A DNA stretch of 13,803 nucleotides from Smittium culicis (taxonomy: Eukaryota > Kickxellomycota > Harpellomycetes > Harpellales > Legeriomycetaceae), in assembly GCA_001970855.1 (NCBI GenBank), contig LSSN01004181.1, forward strand, positions 1-13,803, written 5' to 3'. Position numbers and translations under genes: made by a program. Each line of letters begins with the position of its first letter. The stretch's first letter is position 1. Below are positions 1-9,691 of this stretch, piece after piece. A model generated the notes under the pieces. That model was not told where the DNA came from. It worked only from the letters and a program-made list of their open reading frames with translations, and ran no database searches.

Positions 1-2148
1 CTGAACGAGCTATTTAGATTACATGCATTTAGTTGGTTATTCTGATTATCGCTAAGTTCGCTCTTTACATCCGGTGGAACATAAATGTGCCTTTGAAGCT
101 CTTTAATCGTTTTCTTTTTCATCATTCTATGATTTCTAATACAAGCATAGACATCGTCGATGGCGGCGCGCTGATAAAGCAAGTCTGCAATATACTTTTC
201 AGCAGAAGGTCCGCGTTCTAGCTCTGTTCTTGATAAGGTGTCTCGCAGACATGCATATCCGATTTGATCGTATATATGCTTTTCAGTGTGTTTCCGGCTT
301 GCATGAGATACCATAGGCCACATTGTATCAGGGGGGAAAGCAACTCTAGCCAACTTACGCTTCCTAGCAACACACATATCTACGATAAATTGCATCTCGG
401 AGGGTAAAGATCCACTTTCAGCTATAACAGCCCCAGGATCGAGATCTTGTATCAAGTTGAAGTGCGATACAAAAGATGGGTAAGATCTGCCTTCGTAAAT
501 ACCCATAAAAATGTCAATTAAACTAACAAAAGACTCAAAGTTCGATCTCCATGGCGTGAATTCAATAGATTTTCCTAAGCTTTTGGTTCTTATGTGTAAA
601 TGTTCCTTTTGAGCAGTAGAAACAAGCTGGTACCAGACGTAACGAATAATTCTCCTGCAAGACTCTTCAGATAAAAAAGGCTTTAAACCGTTAGAAGAAC
701 CAAAATAAGATGACCGCTTACGAGAATCTTGGCGAGCTTTGTTTTGAATGCTATAAGACCTAAATATCTTTGATTTAGTGGAGTTGAGATTAAATGTATC
801 GCTGACCTGATTTAGATTATTGTTGATATCAGAGACAGGTAGAACATCGTTATTGTTAGTGGAAAAGAAGTTAATAGGACCAGGTTTATTAGCTGAAATG
901 TTAAAAGAGAAGCGTTGATCGTTGTCGCTGTTGTTACACTTTGCAGAAAAGGAATCAATATTAGGGTTATCTTCGAGTAGGGGGTAATTATAGATTAGCT
1001 CGAAAGCCCACGATATAATTTCCTTGATCAGAATAGATGCTAGGTGCCAAGACCTAGGCCTTTCTGTATTAAATAAGTATTTTATTTCGCTAAAAAGGTT
1101 GCCAAACTCTTCCGATATTACTATTAATTAAATAATAAGATGTCGTTAGATATAGTGACAAGGCACTTTTTTTTGGCTTTTAAAGTATAAAATGAGCTTA
1201 ATAAATAAATTTTGAAATTTAGAGGGATTTGGCAAGATATGAAAATCAATAAATGAAAAAAGATTTACATTTGTCATTTTTATTAATTTGCAAACATTCT
1301 GCGTGGCTGGTGCTAATTCCGAATAATGGGTTTGATTCAATTATATTTGGATCTTTTAGACCTAATATTTGTAAAAAGAGCTGTTTGAAAATTTTTTCCA
1401 AGGAATCAAAAGAGGCATCAAGGATTGAACTTGAATCAGATATTGAGTTAATTCCAGAGATGACGTCTTTGATTAGGTTAGTCTATTAATATAATAATGA
1501 GTTAATTAAGATAAAAGGGGAAGAGAATTAAAATATGATAGTAATAAATAGTAGTAACTACATTTTGATCTGATGAAGCTCCTAACTCCTTCAACTGACT
1601 TTCAAGTGAAGATTTGAAAATAGAGTAAATCTCTTCAGATATTTTAATATTGTCAAATCCTTTGTATCTGTATTTAGAAGAGTTATTGCTAGCTGAATTT
1701 TTTGCTCTAAAAACACCAGTTTTATTATGACTTTTCGGGGCGTCTTCGCCGATTGAGTCGTTATTAATCTTGATTTTCTTAAATTCTCTTTGATGAAAAA
1801 CTCTATAATAGATAAAATGAAGTTGAATAAGGTACAATCTAAGGCATAAAAATGGGATGGGCTACTGAAATAAAATAAACTATAGTTACTTTGATAGACT
1901 ATCTTGGGGGAGTCGTTGAGATAGCTGTAAAGTGAGGTAAAATAATACGTTTTATGCATGAAGTTAAGGAAAAAATATAAGAAATGTTTTATTATTTAGT
2001 CATATCAATGGATAGCTCGTTAAACAGCAATGGATTTTTGGAGTTAAAAGGTTTTAATATAAGGTAAAACAAAGAATAATAGTTTATTTGCATTTACCGC
2101 TTCGTAGGAAGAATCAGATAAAAAAGAAAAATATTCGTTCAAGTTCAT
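1..2148 (-). CDS. Five-exon gene of unknown function, 3' end beyond the left edge
   Basis: I do not recognise this protein. I rebuilt it from the minus strand as exons 2148-2098, 1924-1890, 1802-1562, 1482-1269 and 1120-1. All join in phase across GT...AG introns and give 553 residues so far. ATG at 2146-2148 is chosen because an in-frame TAA lies at 2161-2163 and exon 1 then reads MNLNEYFSFLSDSSYEA into a good GTAAATG donor. Exon 2 is only 35 nt. Residues about 75-180 look helical and acidic, with no membrane span. Residues about 230-330 are an Asn/Ser-rich linker, probably disordered. Residues about 335-534 look like a conserved helical domain with TPWRSNF (369-375), GIYEGRSYPSF and FPPDTMWPMVSH (442-453), followed by a Lys-rich stretch (514-520). 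The long clean frame of exon 5, less AT-rich than the flanks, argues for a real gene. The exact splice sites, above all those of exon 2, are inferred. Function unknown. Confidence 0.72.
1121..1268 (-). other. Intron 4 of the left-hand gene
   Basis: The donor is GTAAATCT and the acceptor TTAATTAATAG, giving 148 nt and splitting codon 181 (T|TA, Leu). A weaker in-phase donor (GTTTGCAA) lies 27 nt upstream. Without this intron the frame meets stops on both sides. Confidence 0.68.
1483..1561 (-). other. Intron 3 of the left-hand gene
   Basis: The donor GTAGTTAC directly follows ...SSDQN and the acceptor is ATTAATAG before TNLIKDV. It is 79 nt, phase 0, with TTAATTAAC inside as a possible branch site. 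Both flanking exons stay open over long stretches only in the joined frame. Confidence 0.7.
1803..1889 (-). other. Intron 2 of the left-hand gene
   Basis: The donor is GTAACTAT and the acceptor CTATTATAG, giving 87 nt. It splits codon 29 (AA|A, Lys). An alternative acceptor two bases on (TATAGAG) would need exon 2 to be read in another frame, so exon 2 is the least certain part of the model. Confidence 0.55.
1925..2097 (-). other. Intron 1 of the left-hand gene
   Basis: The donor GTAAATGC follows codon 17 (GCG). The acceptor is TCACTTTACAG, with CTTAAC about 40 nt upstream as a possible branch site. At 173 nt it is the longest intron seen here. Phase 0 on both sides agrees with the frame. 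Confidence 0.6.
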
Positions 2149-2800
2149 TTCGAGATCGTTTTACGAAAAGTAAGACTGGGGGGGTAGAGATGGTTATAAA
2201 GATTAAATATACATAGCCTAGCAATAAAAAAAGCAAAAGAATTATACAGAAATGGGAGAAAGTATATGTTAAATCGTGGAGGTAGAAAAAATAGGGTGCA
2301 GAGATTAATTTGAGGCAATTTAAGCATATAAAGTCTTAAAAGTATTTCTTAAAGATATTAAACAGTATCTAAAAATTAAGCTGAATTTATTAAAGTAACA
2401 TTAATTGTTTTTTTTAGCTTAATTGTGAAGTTATTAAAGAATTATAGTTCTACAATTTTCTCCGCCAAATTTAGCTAAATCAGTTTATTGGCTACGGATT
2501 TAAATGCCCTTATCCCATTAGTTAATAGGTTGTCGCGAAATCCAATAAAATTACGTGAACTAGTAACCATATTATTGAAAATTATTTGCTACATAGCTTT
2601 AAGGTTTTTTGTTCGCGTTGCTTATTCGCCACTACGCAATATCAGCCTGCTTTCAAGTTAGATTTCGCTGGAATATATTGGCTAACGACTCTTTATTTCT
2701 TCCTAAGACGCTGACTGGCCAATAAGTATTTAATGTAATTCTCGAGAGAAAAAAACTTGATAGCCAAAACGTTCTGAATTAATTTCCATGCAATTTCTCT
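2149..2800 (-). promoter_or_regulatory. Upstream region of the left-hand gene with CCAAT-type motifs
   Basis: Three GCCAAT/ATTGGC motifs lie in a moderately AT-rich stretch: ATTGGC at 2487-2492 and 2677-2682, and GCCAAT at 2718-2723. They are about 340-575 bases upstream of the left gene's ATG. The first two share TATTGGCTA (2486-2494 and 2676-2684). The first and third form an 8-bp inverted pair (TTATTGGC and GCCAATAA). CCAAT boxes are bound by the HAP/NF-Y complex in fungi. A TATA-like string lies at about 2201-2211 on the minus strand. Regulation is inferred from position and motif only. Confidence 0.35.
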
Positions 2801-4700
2801 TATATTTAGAGCTCAAATTGTAGTGAAATTTCAAGGTTTTATCTTCATATATGTAAGTAATTTTTGTTTAAAGGGTTTACACGCTGCATCTAATTTATAC
2901 CATGAACTTCTTTCTCCAAATCTATATACCCGAAAAATATCAATCATAGTTCTCTACAATTGTACAACCTCTTCAATCATTGTGCAATTGCTAAAAAAAA
3001 ATCGCTATACATTATAATTTTTAGCATATAATCACACACATACATTCTGCGTAGCTATCAAATTCTCTTCATCTGCTTATTATTAATCGGCATAAATGTT
3101 TTTTTATCGAAAACCACTATCTGATATAATACATAAATACTCTATCAAAAATAAAAGACAGAGTAATAATTACAAAATTCACCTTTACCCTATTTGCAAT
3201 ATTCAGATTTTTACAGTGCTGCAGCGTACATATTTGATATATTTTATTTTTTTTTAAATCCATGTTTGTTTAATTTTGAAATATTCCTCTAAATAATTAA
3301 ATCAAATGTTATTTTTATTTAAAAATTATATTTAGTACGTTCTAAATGGTAATATCCCTTTTAATCGCTCTTGATTTTTACATGTATCTAATCCCATTTA
3401 TTTATGAAATTACCATGATCAATACGGAACTGCGTAATTATTTTTTTTAGTATTTTAATTATCTATAATAAACTATAAAATTAGATTTTTTTCGTTGTCT
3501 TAGTACTGTGTAATTGTTATGAACTATACGAAATGCATCTTATCTATAGAGCTTATAATATTATATTTTGTGTAAAATAGTTCAAAAAATTATGGAAATT
3601 GTATTGCTAATAACATCAAAATATAGTTATTCTGGCTTATTTTGCTCTCTTTTATCGTATATTTTATAGGTTACAATTTATATGGGAAATTTTTTCGAGG
3701 ATCAGAACTTTTCCTATTAAAAATTCCCTTTACTTAAAAAAAATTTTTTTTATATTTTAATCTTATTGGAAAATTATATTGAATGAATTGTCTGAATCAA
3801 CCAATTCGTTTACCTGATATAAATAGTCAAATAGAATTTCTTAGAAAAAAGTTCCGATTCCTCCAAAGAATAACCTTATCTAGTATTTTATATGCTACTT
3901 TTTAAGTTTTATGTTATTACTGTATATTAGTAACCTCTGTATCAGAATCTATATTAAAAAAAAAATTTAATAAAATAATGTAAATATATTTCAGCGAAAT
4001 AAAAAAACACCTAGTTATTTTATAATACAACTCTTCTATTATAAAATAATACGCAATTCTTATTTTCTTATAGAATAATATAAACCCTAAATTTATGTAT
4101 TGAACTAATGTAAATATTCGTATAGGAAATCAAAGTTTGAGTTATTATTATATACTACATTAGAGCCAGTAAAGTTATAATTTGACTTATTTTATATTTG
4201 TGTGTTAATATGAAATTTCATAACAATTTAAAACTATACAATTTATATTTTTAGACTTTTTAAACTAAAAATATATTTATTCAGAGTTCTCACTGACTAT
4301 TAAATCATTACTTACATCAATAAACCAAAAAAAAAAAATTTAAAATTTTTAGATAAAAAAAATGCGATTCAAAGAAAATATCCTAATCAACCATTAATGC
4401 TGATGTTTTAAAGATTTTTAATTTTAAAATAAGCTTAATTCTTAGGTTTATAAGTAACTCTTCAGCATTTTAATACGAATTCAAGCTCTTTTTTTCCACA
4501 ATAATATTTAAAAGTTATGCAAGTTCTTTATTTTTATATAAAGAGTACAGACGTTGCACAAAATATTCTTAGTTCAATAAATGGGCATGATGTCAAATTT
4601 TTTTCAACTAATATTATTTATTTTGCGGTTGGATATTTATTGGGTAGGGGGGATATTATATTATCATCCAGTCATATACCGATCATACTTGTAAAAAAAT
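2801..4700. other. Very AT-rich intergenic stretch without a supported gene
   Basis: Homopolymer A/T runs dominate and stops are frequent in all frames. The longest Met-started frames (2823-3017 and 4517-4702, both plus) are low-complexity, have no start context or splice support, and resemble nothing I know. The only clear structure is an imperfect inverted repeat at 2957-2990. Confidence 0.6.
2957..2990. repeat. Imperfect inverted repeat, 11-nt arms
   Basis: CAATTGTACAA (2957-2967) is matched by TTGTGCAATTG (2980-2990). Ten of 11 positions pair, with a 12-nt loop. In such AT-rich DNA this may be chance. Confidence 0.4.
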
Positions 4701-4715
4701 AATGGGTACCTAGAC

Positions 4716-4800
4716 AATACTCCCAAAAGTCAAAAACACCCAACCCAATTAGACCCAAAGCCAAAAACTCACACATCCAATTACTCCAAATCCTATGACT
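4716..4800. other. A+C-rich, G-poor patch
   Basis: The 60 bases of line 4741-4800 hold 21 C and 3 G on the plus strand, with repeated short words such as CACCCAACCCAA and GACCCAAAGCC. Its flanks are almost pure A/T. It is neither a telomere repeat nor an open frame. Its nature is unknown. Confidence 0.5.
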
Positions 4801-5274
4801 CACAATAATCGAATTAGCCAATTAATTATAAAAATTTCTCCAAATTTAAATTTATATTTGTCGTAGTTAAATACGACTACAAAGAGGTTGATCCTCAAAA
4901 AAGGAAATAGGGAGAATCCTACAAAAACAAAGGACTTTTCTTTAAAAGTTTTAGCATATGAACAACTTCTGACAGTTTTTTTATACAGATGATTTACTTC
5001 TTTGTGGAATTTTTTTATGTTAGAGTTGCTCTTTGTGTTTAGCTATACTATTATCATTATCTTATTACATTATTTTATTATATTATCCTTTTACAGTTAT
5101 ATACTTTAAACATTAGTAAAACACCAAGTTTTATAATTAAATTTTTAACTATAAAAAGGCTTCCTTTTTCCAAACTTTAATGGATATGAAGCTTTTTTGA
5201 TACAATAAAATTGAGAAAATCAAACAATTAAAACCTTTATTCAAACTTATACTATTGAACCAAAAAAAAAAAAA

Positions 5275-5322
5275 CCCCCTAGACTAATATTAAACATCTA
5301 GGTGGAGTAAAGGGAAAACTCC
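5275..5322. repeat. Two adjacent hairpins
   Basis: CCTAGA (5278-5283) pairs with TCTAGG (5297-5302) across a 13-nt loop. The stem extends by two further C-G pairs past one mismatch. It is followed at once by GGAGT (5304-5308) paired with ACTCC (5318-5322). A 13-A run (5262-5274) precedes it. It could be part of a structured RNA or an old mobile element; no family is recognised. Confidence 0.4.
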
Positions 5323-5595
5323 GACATATTAATGATTAGACAAATAAATTGTTCTAGGGAATGGTCCAATAATTTAGGGTAACTAAACCATAAGATCAAA
5401 TATTGAACAAATTTAAATTAGTTAGTGGCCTATACAAAAATAAATTTTACTCGTTTTTTTAGCATAAAAAATAAAATTAACAATAAAATTTTTAGTATTC
5501 TATTTTATTATAGCTTTTTTTAAAAAAAAACTCGGAATTATTTTGGTAAGATAACGATAAAAGAAAACATGCGGTGAATTAAACTAAAAAAAAAA

Positions 5596-5607
5596 TAGCT
5601 AAGTTGG
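5596..5607 (+). promoter_or_regulatory. tRNA A-box-like sequence without a tRNA
   Basis: TAGCTAAGTTGG fits the RNA polymerase III A-box pattern (TRGCNNAGTNGG) and is followed by TACAAGGCA, as in a tRNA D-arm. I find no acceptor stem, anticodon arm or good B-box downstream. It is therefore at most a tRNA relic or a tRNA-derived SINE head, or chance. Confidence 0.2.
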
Positions 5608-5653
5608 TACAAGGCATAAAAAAACTAATATTCTAATTCTTATAAATTCCTCT

Positions 5654-5667
5654 GCCGGTCTACCGGC
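5654..5667. repeat. Perfect 6-bp hairpin
   Basis: GCCGGT (5654-5659), two-base loop CT, ACCGGC (5662-5667). It is the most GC-rich perfect inverted repeat in the intergenic region and marks the left border of the island. Confidence 0.55.
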
Positions 5668-5814
5668 TGCGTAACTAAAGGGAAATGGGATCAATCTACC
5701 ATCCGAAAGATCCGCCCAGGCACTGCTTCAAGTAGGCCGGATCACTGTGATTACAATCAGTCATGGAATTGAGCTTGTTCTAACAATATTGAATTATTTG
5801 GGAACATCGAGCCC

Positions 5815-6096
5815 CTAGTCAGGGCCTACACCTAACAGGATTGATAAAAAATAGACTCCTACCCAAACTTGGGAATGATCGACCTGGATCTCATACAATA
5901 AGCTGCTAAACGGCTGAGTTCCGTATTGCTGTCGAAAGCTGGACTTTTGCGTAGAGATTATCTCAGATTGTGCTAAACGAATCGATTCATACTGATTCTG
6001 GATGATTATTCTCTGGAATCGTTGTCCTCTGAATCGCTGATCGTCGTCTCCACTATGCTGAACTAAGGATAGTGCAACGCTATGTGAATTTTTAGT
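5815..6096 (-). pseudogene. Cryptic 93-codon open frame without Met (exon or gene relic?)
   Basis: Reading leftward from just after a TAA, 93 codons stay open to a TAG at 5815-5817. There is no ATG, so a start-based search misses it. The middle is Gln/Ser/Arg rich (for example QRFRGQRFQRIII and QKSSFRQQYGTQPFSS) and the end is hydrophobic (VWVGVYFLSILLGVG). An acceptor-like CCTTAGTTCAG lies just ahead of the densest part. I recognise no family. It may be an exon, a decayed mobile-element gene, or an accident of a less AT-rich stretch. Confidence 0.22.
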
Positions 6097-6130
6097 TTAG
6101 CGTACTTAATAAAGTGCACTACTTAAGCTT

Positions 6131-7238
6131 CATAAACCATGGTAAGGTATTTCACTCTTAGGAGTTTTTATACAGTTAATTTTCACAATTAACATTTATT
6201 ATGGCGCAATTATTGATTATTATGTCATAGTGTCACTCTTTCCTATTGTTCGATAACTATTGGTCAACCTTCACCTTATTATTTTTACCTTTCCTATTCT
6301 TCCAAACATACATAATAACAGAATTATCATTTTCCATGAAAAGGTGTGCTGTTCAAAAAAATTTCATCACCATAGTTCCTAGTCCCCATTACACTCATCT
6401 TTTTATACACTAATAAATCTCCCTTGAAAATCCAGTCTTGACACTAATTATATAAAAGAGTTATCCACATAAGTTATACCAAAATTAAATAACATAACTT
6501 TTACTGATAGATCCGTATTTTTTTAAATATTATGATCGAATAAAGTTATCAATTAATGATAATATAAACAATAGCACACTTAAAAAATTAATTTTATGTG
6601 AAACTTTAGAATTTTTTTTCTTTTATAATTTAGTTATTTTGGGGCTTCGGGATTAAAAAAAGCCATTATTCCTGAATAATTTAAATTGGTCTTGAAATTT
6701 TAATTATATTCAAATAAAAAATCTATTATGCATTCATTTTTTTTTATAGATTTCATTTAAAAATATTTTTTAAAATCTGAAATAAAGTTAAATCTACAAT
6801 AATTCTTATACGCTATGCAAATATTTACTTTGAATTTAAATTAAACCTCTTCTTTTTTATTTTTTTTTATTAAATGAAACATACTGACAAAAAAAATTAT
6901 AATCGAATAATTTTACTATAAGCTATATTTGGAAAAGGTACAATTGTTATAATATTTGATGGAATATAAGCACTATTGTCTTTATATTTAAGAGAAACTC
7001 CAATACTTTAGGAAATTTATACAATCTCTTAAAAAAAAAATTAACTAAAGAATAAAACATGAAAGATCTTTTAGAATCATGGCCTTATAGCTGAAAAAAA
7101 TATTTTAGAAAATGTAAAAATAATAGGCTAAATATTTATAAACAATTTCTAATATAATTAATTTTATTTTAAAGAGTAATAAGTTGGTGAAAAATATTTT
7201 TATTTCGATTTATTATTTGTTCTCGAATTTAAGAGAAA
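6131..7238. other. AT-rich intergenic stretch, nothing identified
   Basis: It is C-biased at 6241-6420 (about 15-17 C against 2-4 G per 60 bases in two sampled lines), then nearly pure A/T. No open frame, RNA gene or repeat could be supported. Confidence 0.6.
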
Positions 7239-7256
7239 ATTCATGAATTCATGAAT
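7239..7256. repeat. Perfect 18-nt palindrome
   Basis: ATTCATGAATTCATGAAT is identical to its reverse complement, formed by two ATTCATGA-type halves. It lies about 190 bases left of the 38-nt tandem array. Confidence 0.6.
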
Positions 7257-7449
7257 CCATAATAAATAATAAAGTATATAGTTAAAAAAAAAAGCTTCCA
7301 CCCATTTTTTATAGGTTTTTGGGAGATATAAAAGTTTTTTTTTTTTTAAATTTTTAAACGCGATTAAATTTTAAGGAAAAAAAATCATTTAATTGGTTTT
7401 TATGATTTCTCATAATATTTTATGGTTTTTTAAAATTAATGATAAAGTG

Positions 7450-7685
7450 AAAATTTCTAATTATAATCATTAATTATCATTTGAAACAAAATTTCTAATT
7501 ATAATCATTAATTATCATTTGAAACAAAATTTCTAATTATAATCATTAATTATCATTTGAAACAAAATTTCTAATTATAATCATTAATTATCATTTGAAA
7601 CAAAATTTCTAATTATAATCATTAATTATCATTTGAAACAAAATTTCTAATTATAATCATTAATTATCATTTGAAACAAAATTTC
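7450..7685. repeat. Tandem array: six perfect copies of a 38-nt unit plus a partial copy
   Basis: Units begin at 7450, 7488, 7526, 7564, 7602 and 7640 and are identical base for base. An 8-nt partial copy follows (7678-7685). Each unit has 5 G/C in 38 and contains the near-palindromic core TAATTATAATCATTAATTAT. Perfect identity implies recent expansion or homogenisation by slippage or unequal exchange. There are no spacers, so it is a minisatellite and not a CRISPR array. Confidence 0.95.
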
Positions 7686-7832
7686 GTCAAAATAAGCCAA
7701 AAAGTATTTAAAGTTTATAATAAAGCTAAACATAAATTGAGGTGTATCGTATTCCCCAGTTCTCAAAGAAGGCTTTTCAGCGTGAGAATCAAGTTCAGGG
7801 TCAGAAGTGGAATCAGTTTTCTTTGTATAGTT
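7647..7832 (-). pseudogene. Coding-like minus-strand fragment next to the tandem array
   Basis: Sixty-one codons are open between a TAA at 7833-7835 and a TAG inside the last 38-nt unit. The part at about 7730-7832 reads like disordered acidic protein (KKTDSTSDPELDSHAEKPSL, then RTGEYDTPQF). It is locally much less AT-rich than its surroundings. There is no upstream ATG, and the frame turns into AT-rich nonsense before the array. It may be an exon remnant; no family is recognised. Confidence 0.22.
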
Positions 7833-9600
7833 TTAGGGAAATATTTTGGACATCATTTTAATTTATAATATTTAATTATTTATTTGCAAGTTTAGTTTAT
7901 AAGGTTATATATATGTTAATTGTTAAAAAAATTATACTAATTAAAATTTAAAAATATATTTAAAATTATAGTTAAAGGTTAAATTTTTTTTGTTATTTTT
8001 TTTTATAAAGTAAATTGTAAATTTAAAAGTTTTTAAAGTATTCAGATTAAGGAAACTCAGTTTTATAATTGTAAAAAAGTAGAATTAAATAAAGAAATTT
8101 TTTTTAACTATCAACTTTTTATTTTGTTAATTTTATTAGGATTTTAAGGTTATATTTTTAAATTTCTTAAAGTTTACTATTATTTATTTTATAAAAAAAA
8201 TCCGACTCACTTCAGCAACGCAATTTCTGTGTGGTCATTTTACTATGAAAAAAATACCTGTGATGTTTTTTATTTTTATTTTTTATGTTTAATTTTGTTT
8301 TTTGAATAGCTTAACATTGGGTTTATATTTTAAATACTTAAATTGAAGTTTGGATGTTTAATATTTTTTTCCCCCTTTTTGATCTGATGTTATTAGTACA
8401 CTCGCTAAAAAATCAACATGTGTTCTTTATAATTTGTTATTAGTATACTAAATAGTCGCTTATAAATATTAATGGTTGTATTAAAATAAATTTTCTTTCT
8501 GGTACATGCTATATTATTATGTAACTGATTTCAAGTTTTAAATTCTTTGTAGTTTTATAATTGTAAATTAAAATTACTGGAAATTTTATAGGTGAATAGA
8601 ACTGATTAACTAGCCTACAAAGACTTTATTCTGAGTAATAAACGTCTGGATGATAAGGAAGATTAGCATCTTAATCATAACTTCCATATATATGCAGTTC
8701 TTATAAAAAAGCAATAAATTTAATTTTGAATTATTATTGCTAAAAATAGCAAATAAATTTTCCTCTACTCAAACCGAGTTAAAAATTCTATTTAAACTAG
8801 ATTTTAATTAATGAATTTTTTCTACTGGAATATACAGCATTACATTTATCAGTTCAAGGCTCATAGGAAGAATTTCATTTAATATTAATTAGACTCTATT
8901 CATATTTAACCATACAAATAAAATTTTAAAATAAATTTATTTAATTTTTTTCCAGGATCTACATTCATTTTATTTTTATTTTTTAATTAAAGAATTTTAT
9001 AGGCTCAATAATAGGTATTTATTCATAATCATAACTAAAATTGCTAAACTATTTAGGTTAAAATTTTTATTGATACGATTGCAATAAATGGCTATTAAAG
9101 TGGCAGTTTGGATATTTAAGCCTTTTTTGACATTTGGCTGTCTAATTTCAGTATCTAAAAAAATTTTAGTCAAATTTGAAACGGATAAACTGGGAATCAA
9201 TAAATAAATTAGTTATAAATTCTACAAGCTATTAAAATATAAAATTTAACGTATAAAATCTTTTATTAATAATGGTTTTAGATTTAATTTTCAAGTAGCT
9301 TGATTATAGTTTTTTTTATAAAATGTTATTTAAAAGATTTTTCTGGTTAAATTCTTTTTTCTAAAATTTTTAAATTAATAACAATAATTTGGGCGAATTA
9401 TTAAATCATATATTAGTTTTTAAAAGACTAAAATAAAGTAAAGTACAAAAAAAGCTAGTATAATATAAAAACTGCGTAAATAAAAATAACTTCTTGTGCC
9501 ATTTTACTAAAAAAACAATCATGTAAATTCTTATATAAGCTCTAAACTGATTGGCGTTAAAAATTATTTTATATATTTTTTAAATTATGAGTTACCTTTA
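7833..9600. other. AT-rich intergenic stretch, nothing identified
   Basis: Poly-T and poly-A runs dominate. The minus-strand frame 8997-9200 (67 codons) has no supporting features and is expected by chance. A slightly less AT-rich patch at 8205-8265 is too short to interpret. Its string CATTTTACTA recurs at about 9500. Confidence 0.6.
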
Positions 9601-9622
9601 TGGTTTTAAATATTTAAAATCT

Positions 9623-9639
9623 TTATTATTATTATTATT
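9623..9639. repeat. (TTA)5 microsatellite
   Basis: Five TTA triplets plus TT form a simple sequence repeat. Confidence 0.8.
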
Positions 9640-9691
9640 GTAGTGTATTTTTCATATATGCAGTAATTTGATTTTTAATTGATAAGTAGGA

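Larger units (their letters stand above)
5640..6130. other. Less AT-rich island inside the AT-rich desert
   Basis: This stretch of about 490 nt is visibly richer in G and C than the sequence on either side. It begins with a perfect hairpin (GCCGGT CT ACCGGC, 5654-5667) and holds the palindrome AGTGCACT near 6113. It has short near-repeats such as CTCTGGAATCG and CTCTGAATCG around 6011-6035. The minus strand carries a long open frame (5815-6096). No terminal repeats with a target duplication were found. An old transposon, a structured RNA or an exon are all possible. Confidence 0.5.

Noticed and set aside
33..221. Plus-strand 62-codon frame at the left edge
   Set aside because: Antisense shadow of exon 5 of the minus-strand gene, whose frame is open over 1120 bases.
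1591..1959. 122-codon minus-strand frame
   Set aside because: It overlaps exons 2-3 of the rebuilt gene in another frame and runs through the inferred intron; its translation is mostly low-complexity.
2145..2327. 60-codon minus-strand frame over the gene start
   Set aside because: It lies in the upstream region in a different frame from exon 1 and ends where exon 1 begins; no supporting features.
2557..2713. About 50 open codons on the plus strand (contains ATTQYQPAFKLDFAG)
   Set aside because: No Met and no splice context; frames of this length are expected in moderately AT-rich DNA.
4517..4702. 61-codon plus-strand frame starting with ATG
   Set aside because: A stop lies just upstream, the translation resembles no known protein, and nothing else suggests a gene.
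6461..6469. TTATCCACA, identical to the bacterial DnaA box
   Set aside because: The window is eukaryotic; a single 9-mer match in AT-rich DNA is chance.
7450..7685. CRISPR-like array
   Set aside because: Units are contiguous without spacers, and the host is a eukaryote.
7671..7868. 65-codon plus-strand frame running out of the tandem array
   Set aside because: It opens on a TTG in the repeat; the opposite strand looks more protein-like and neither has support.
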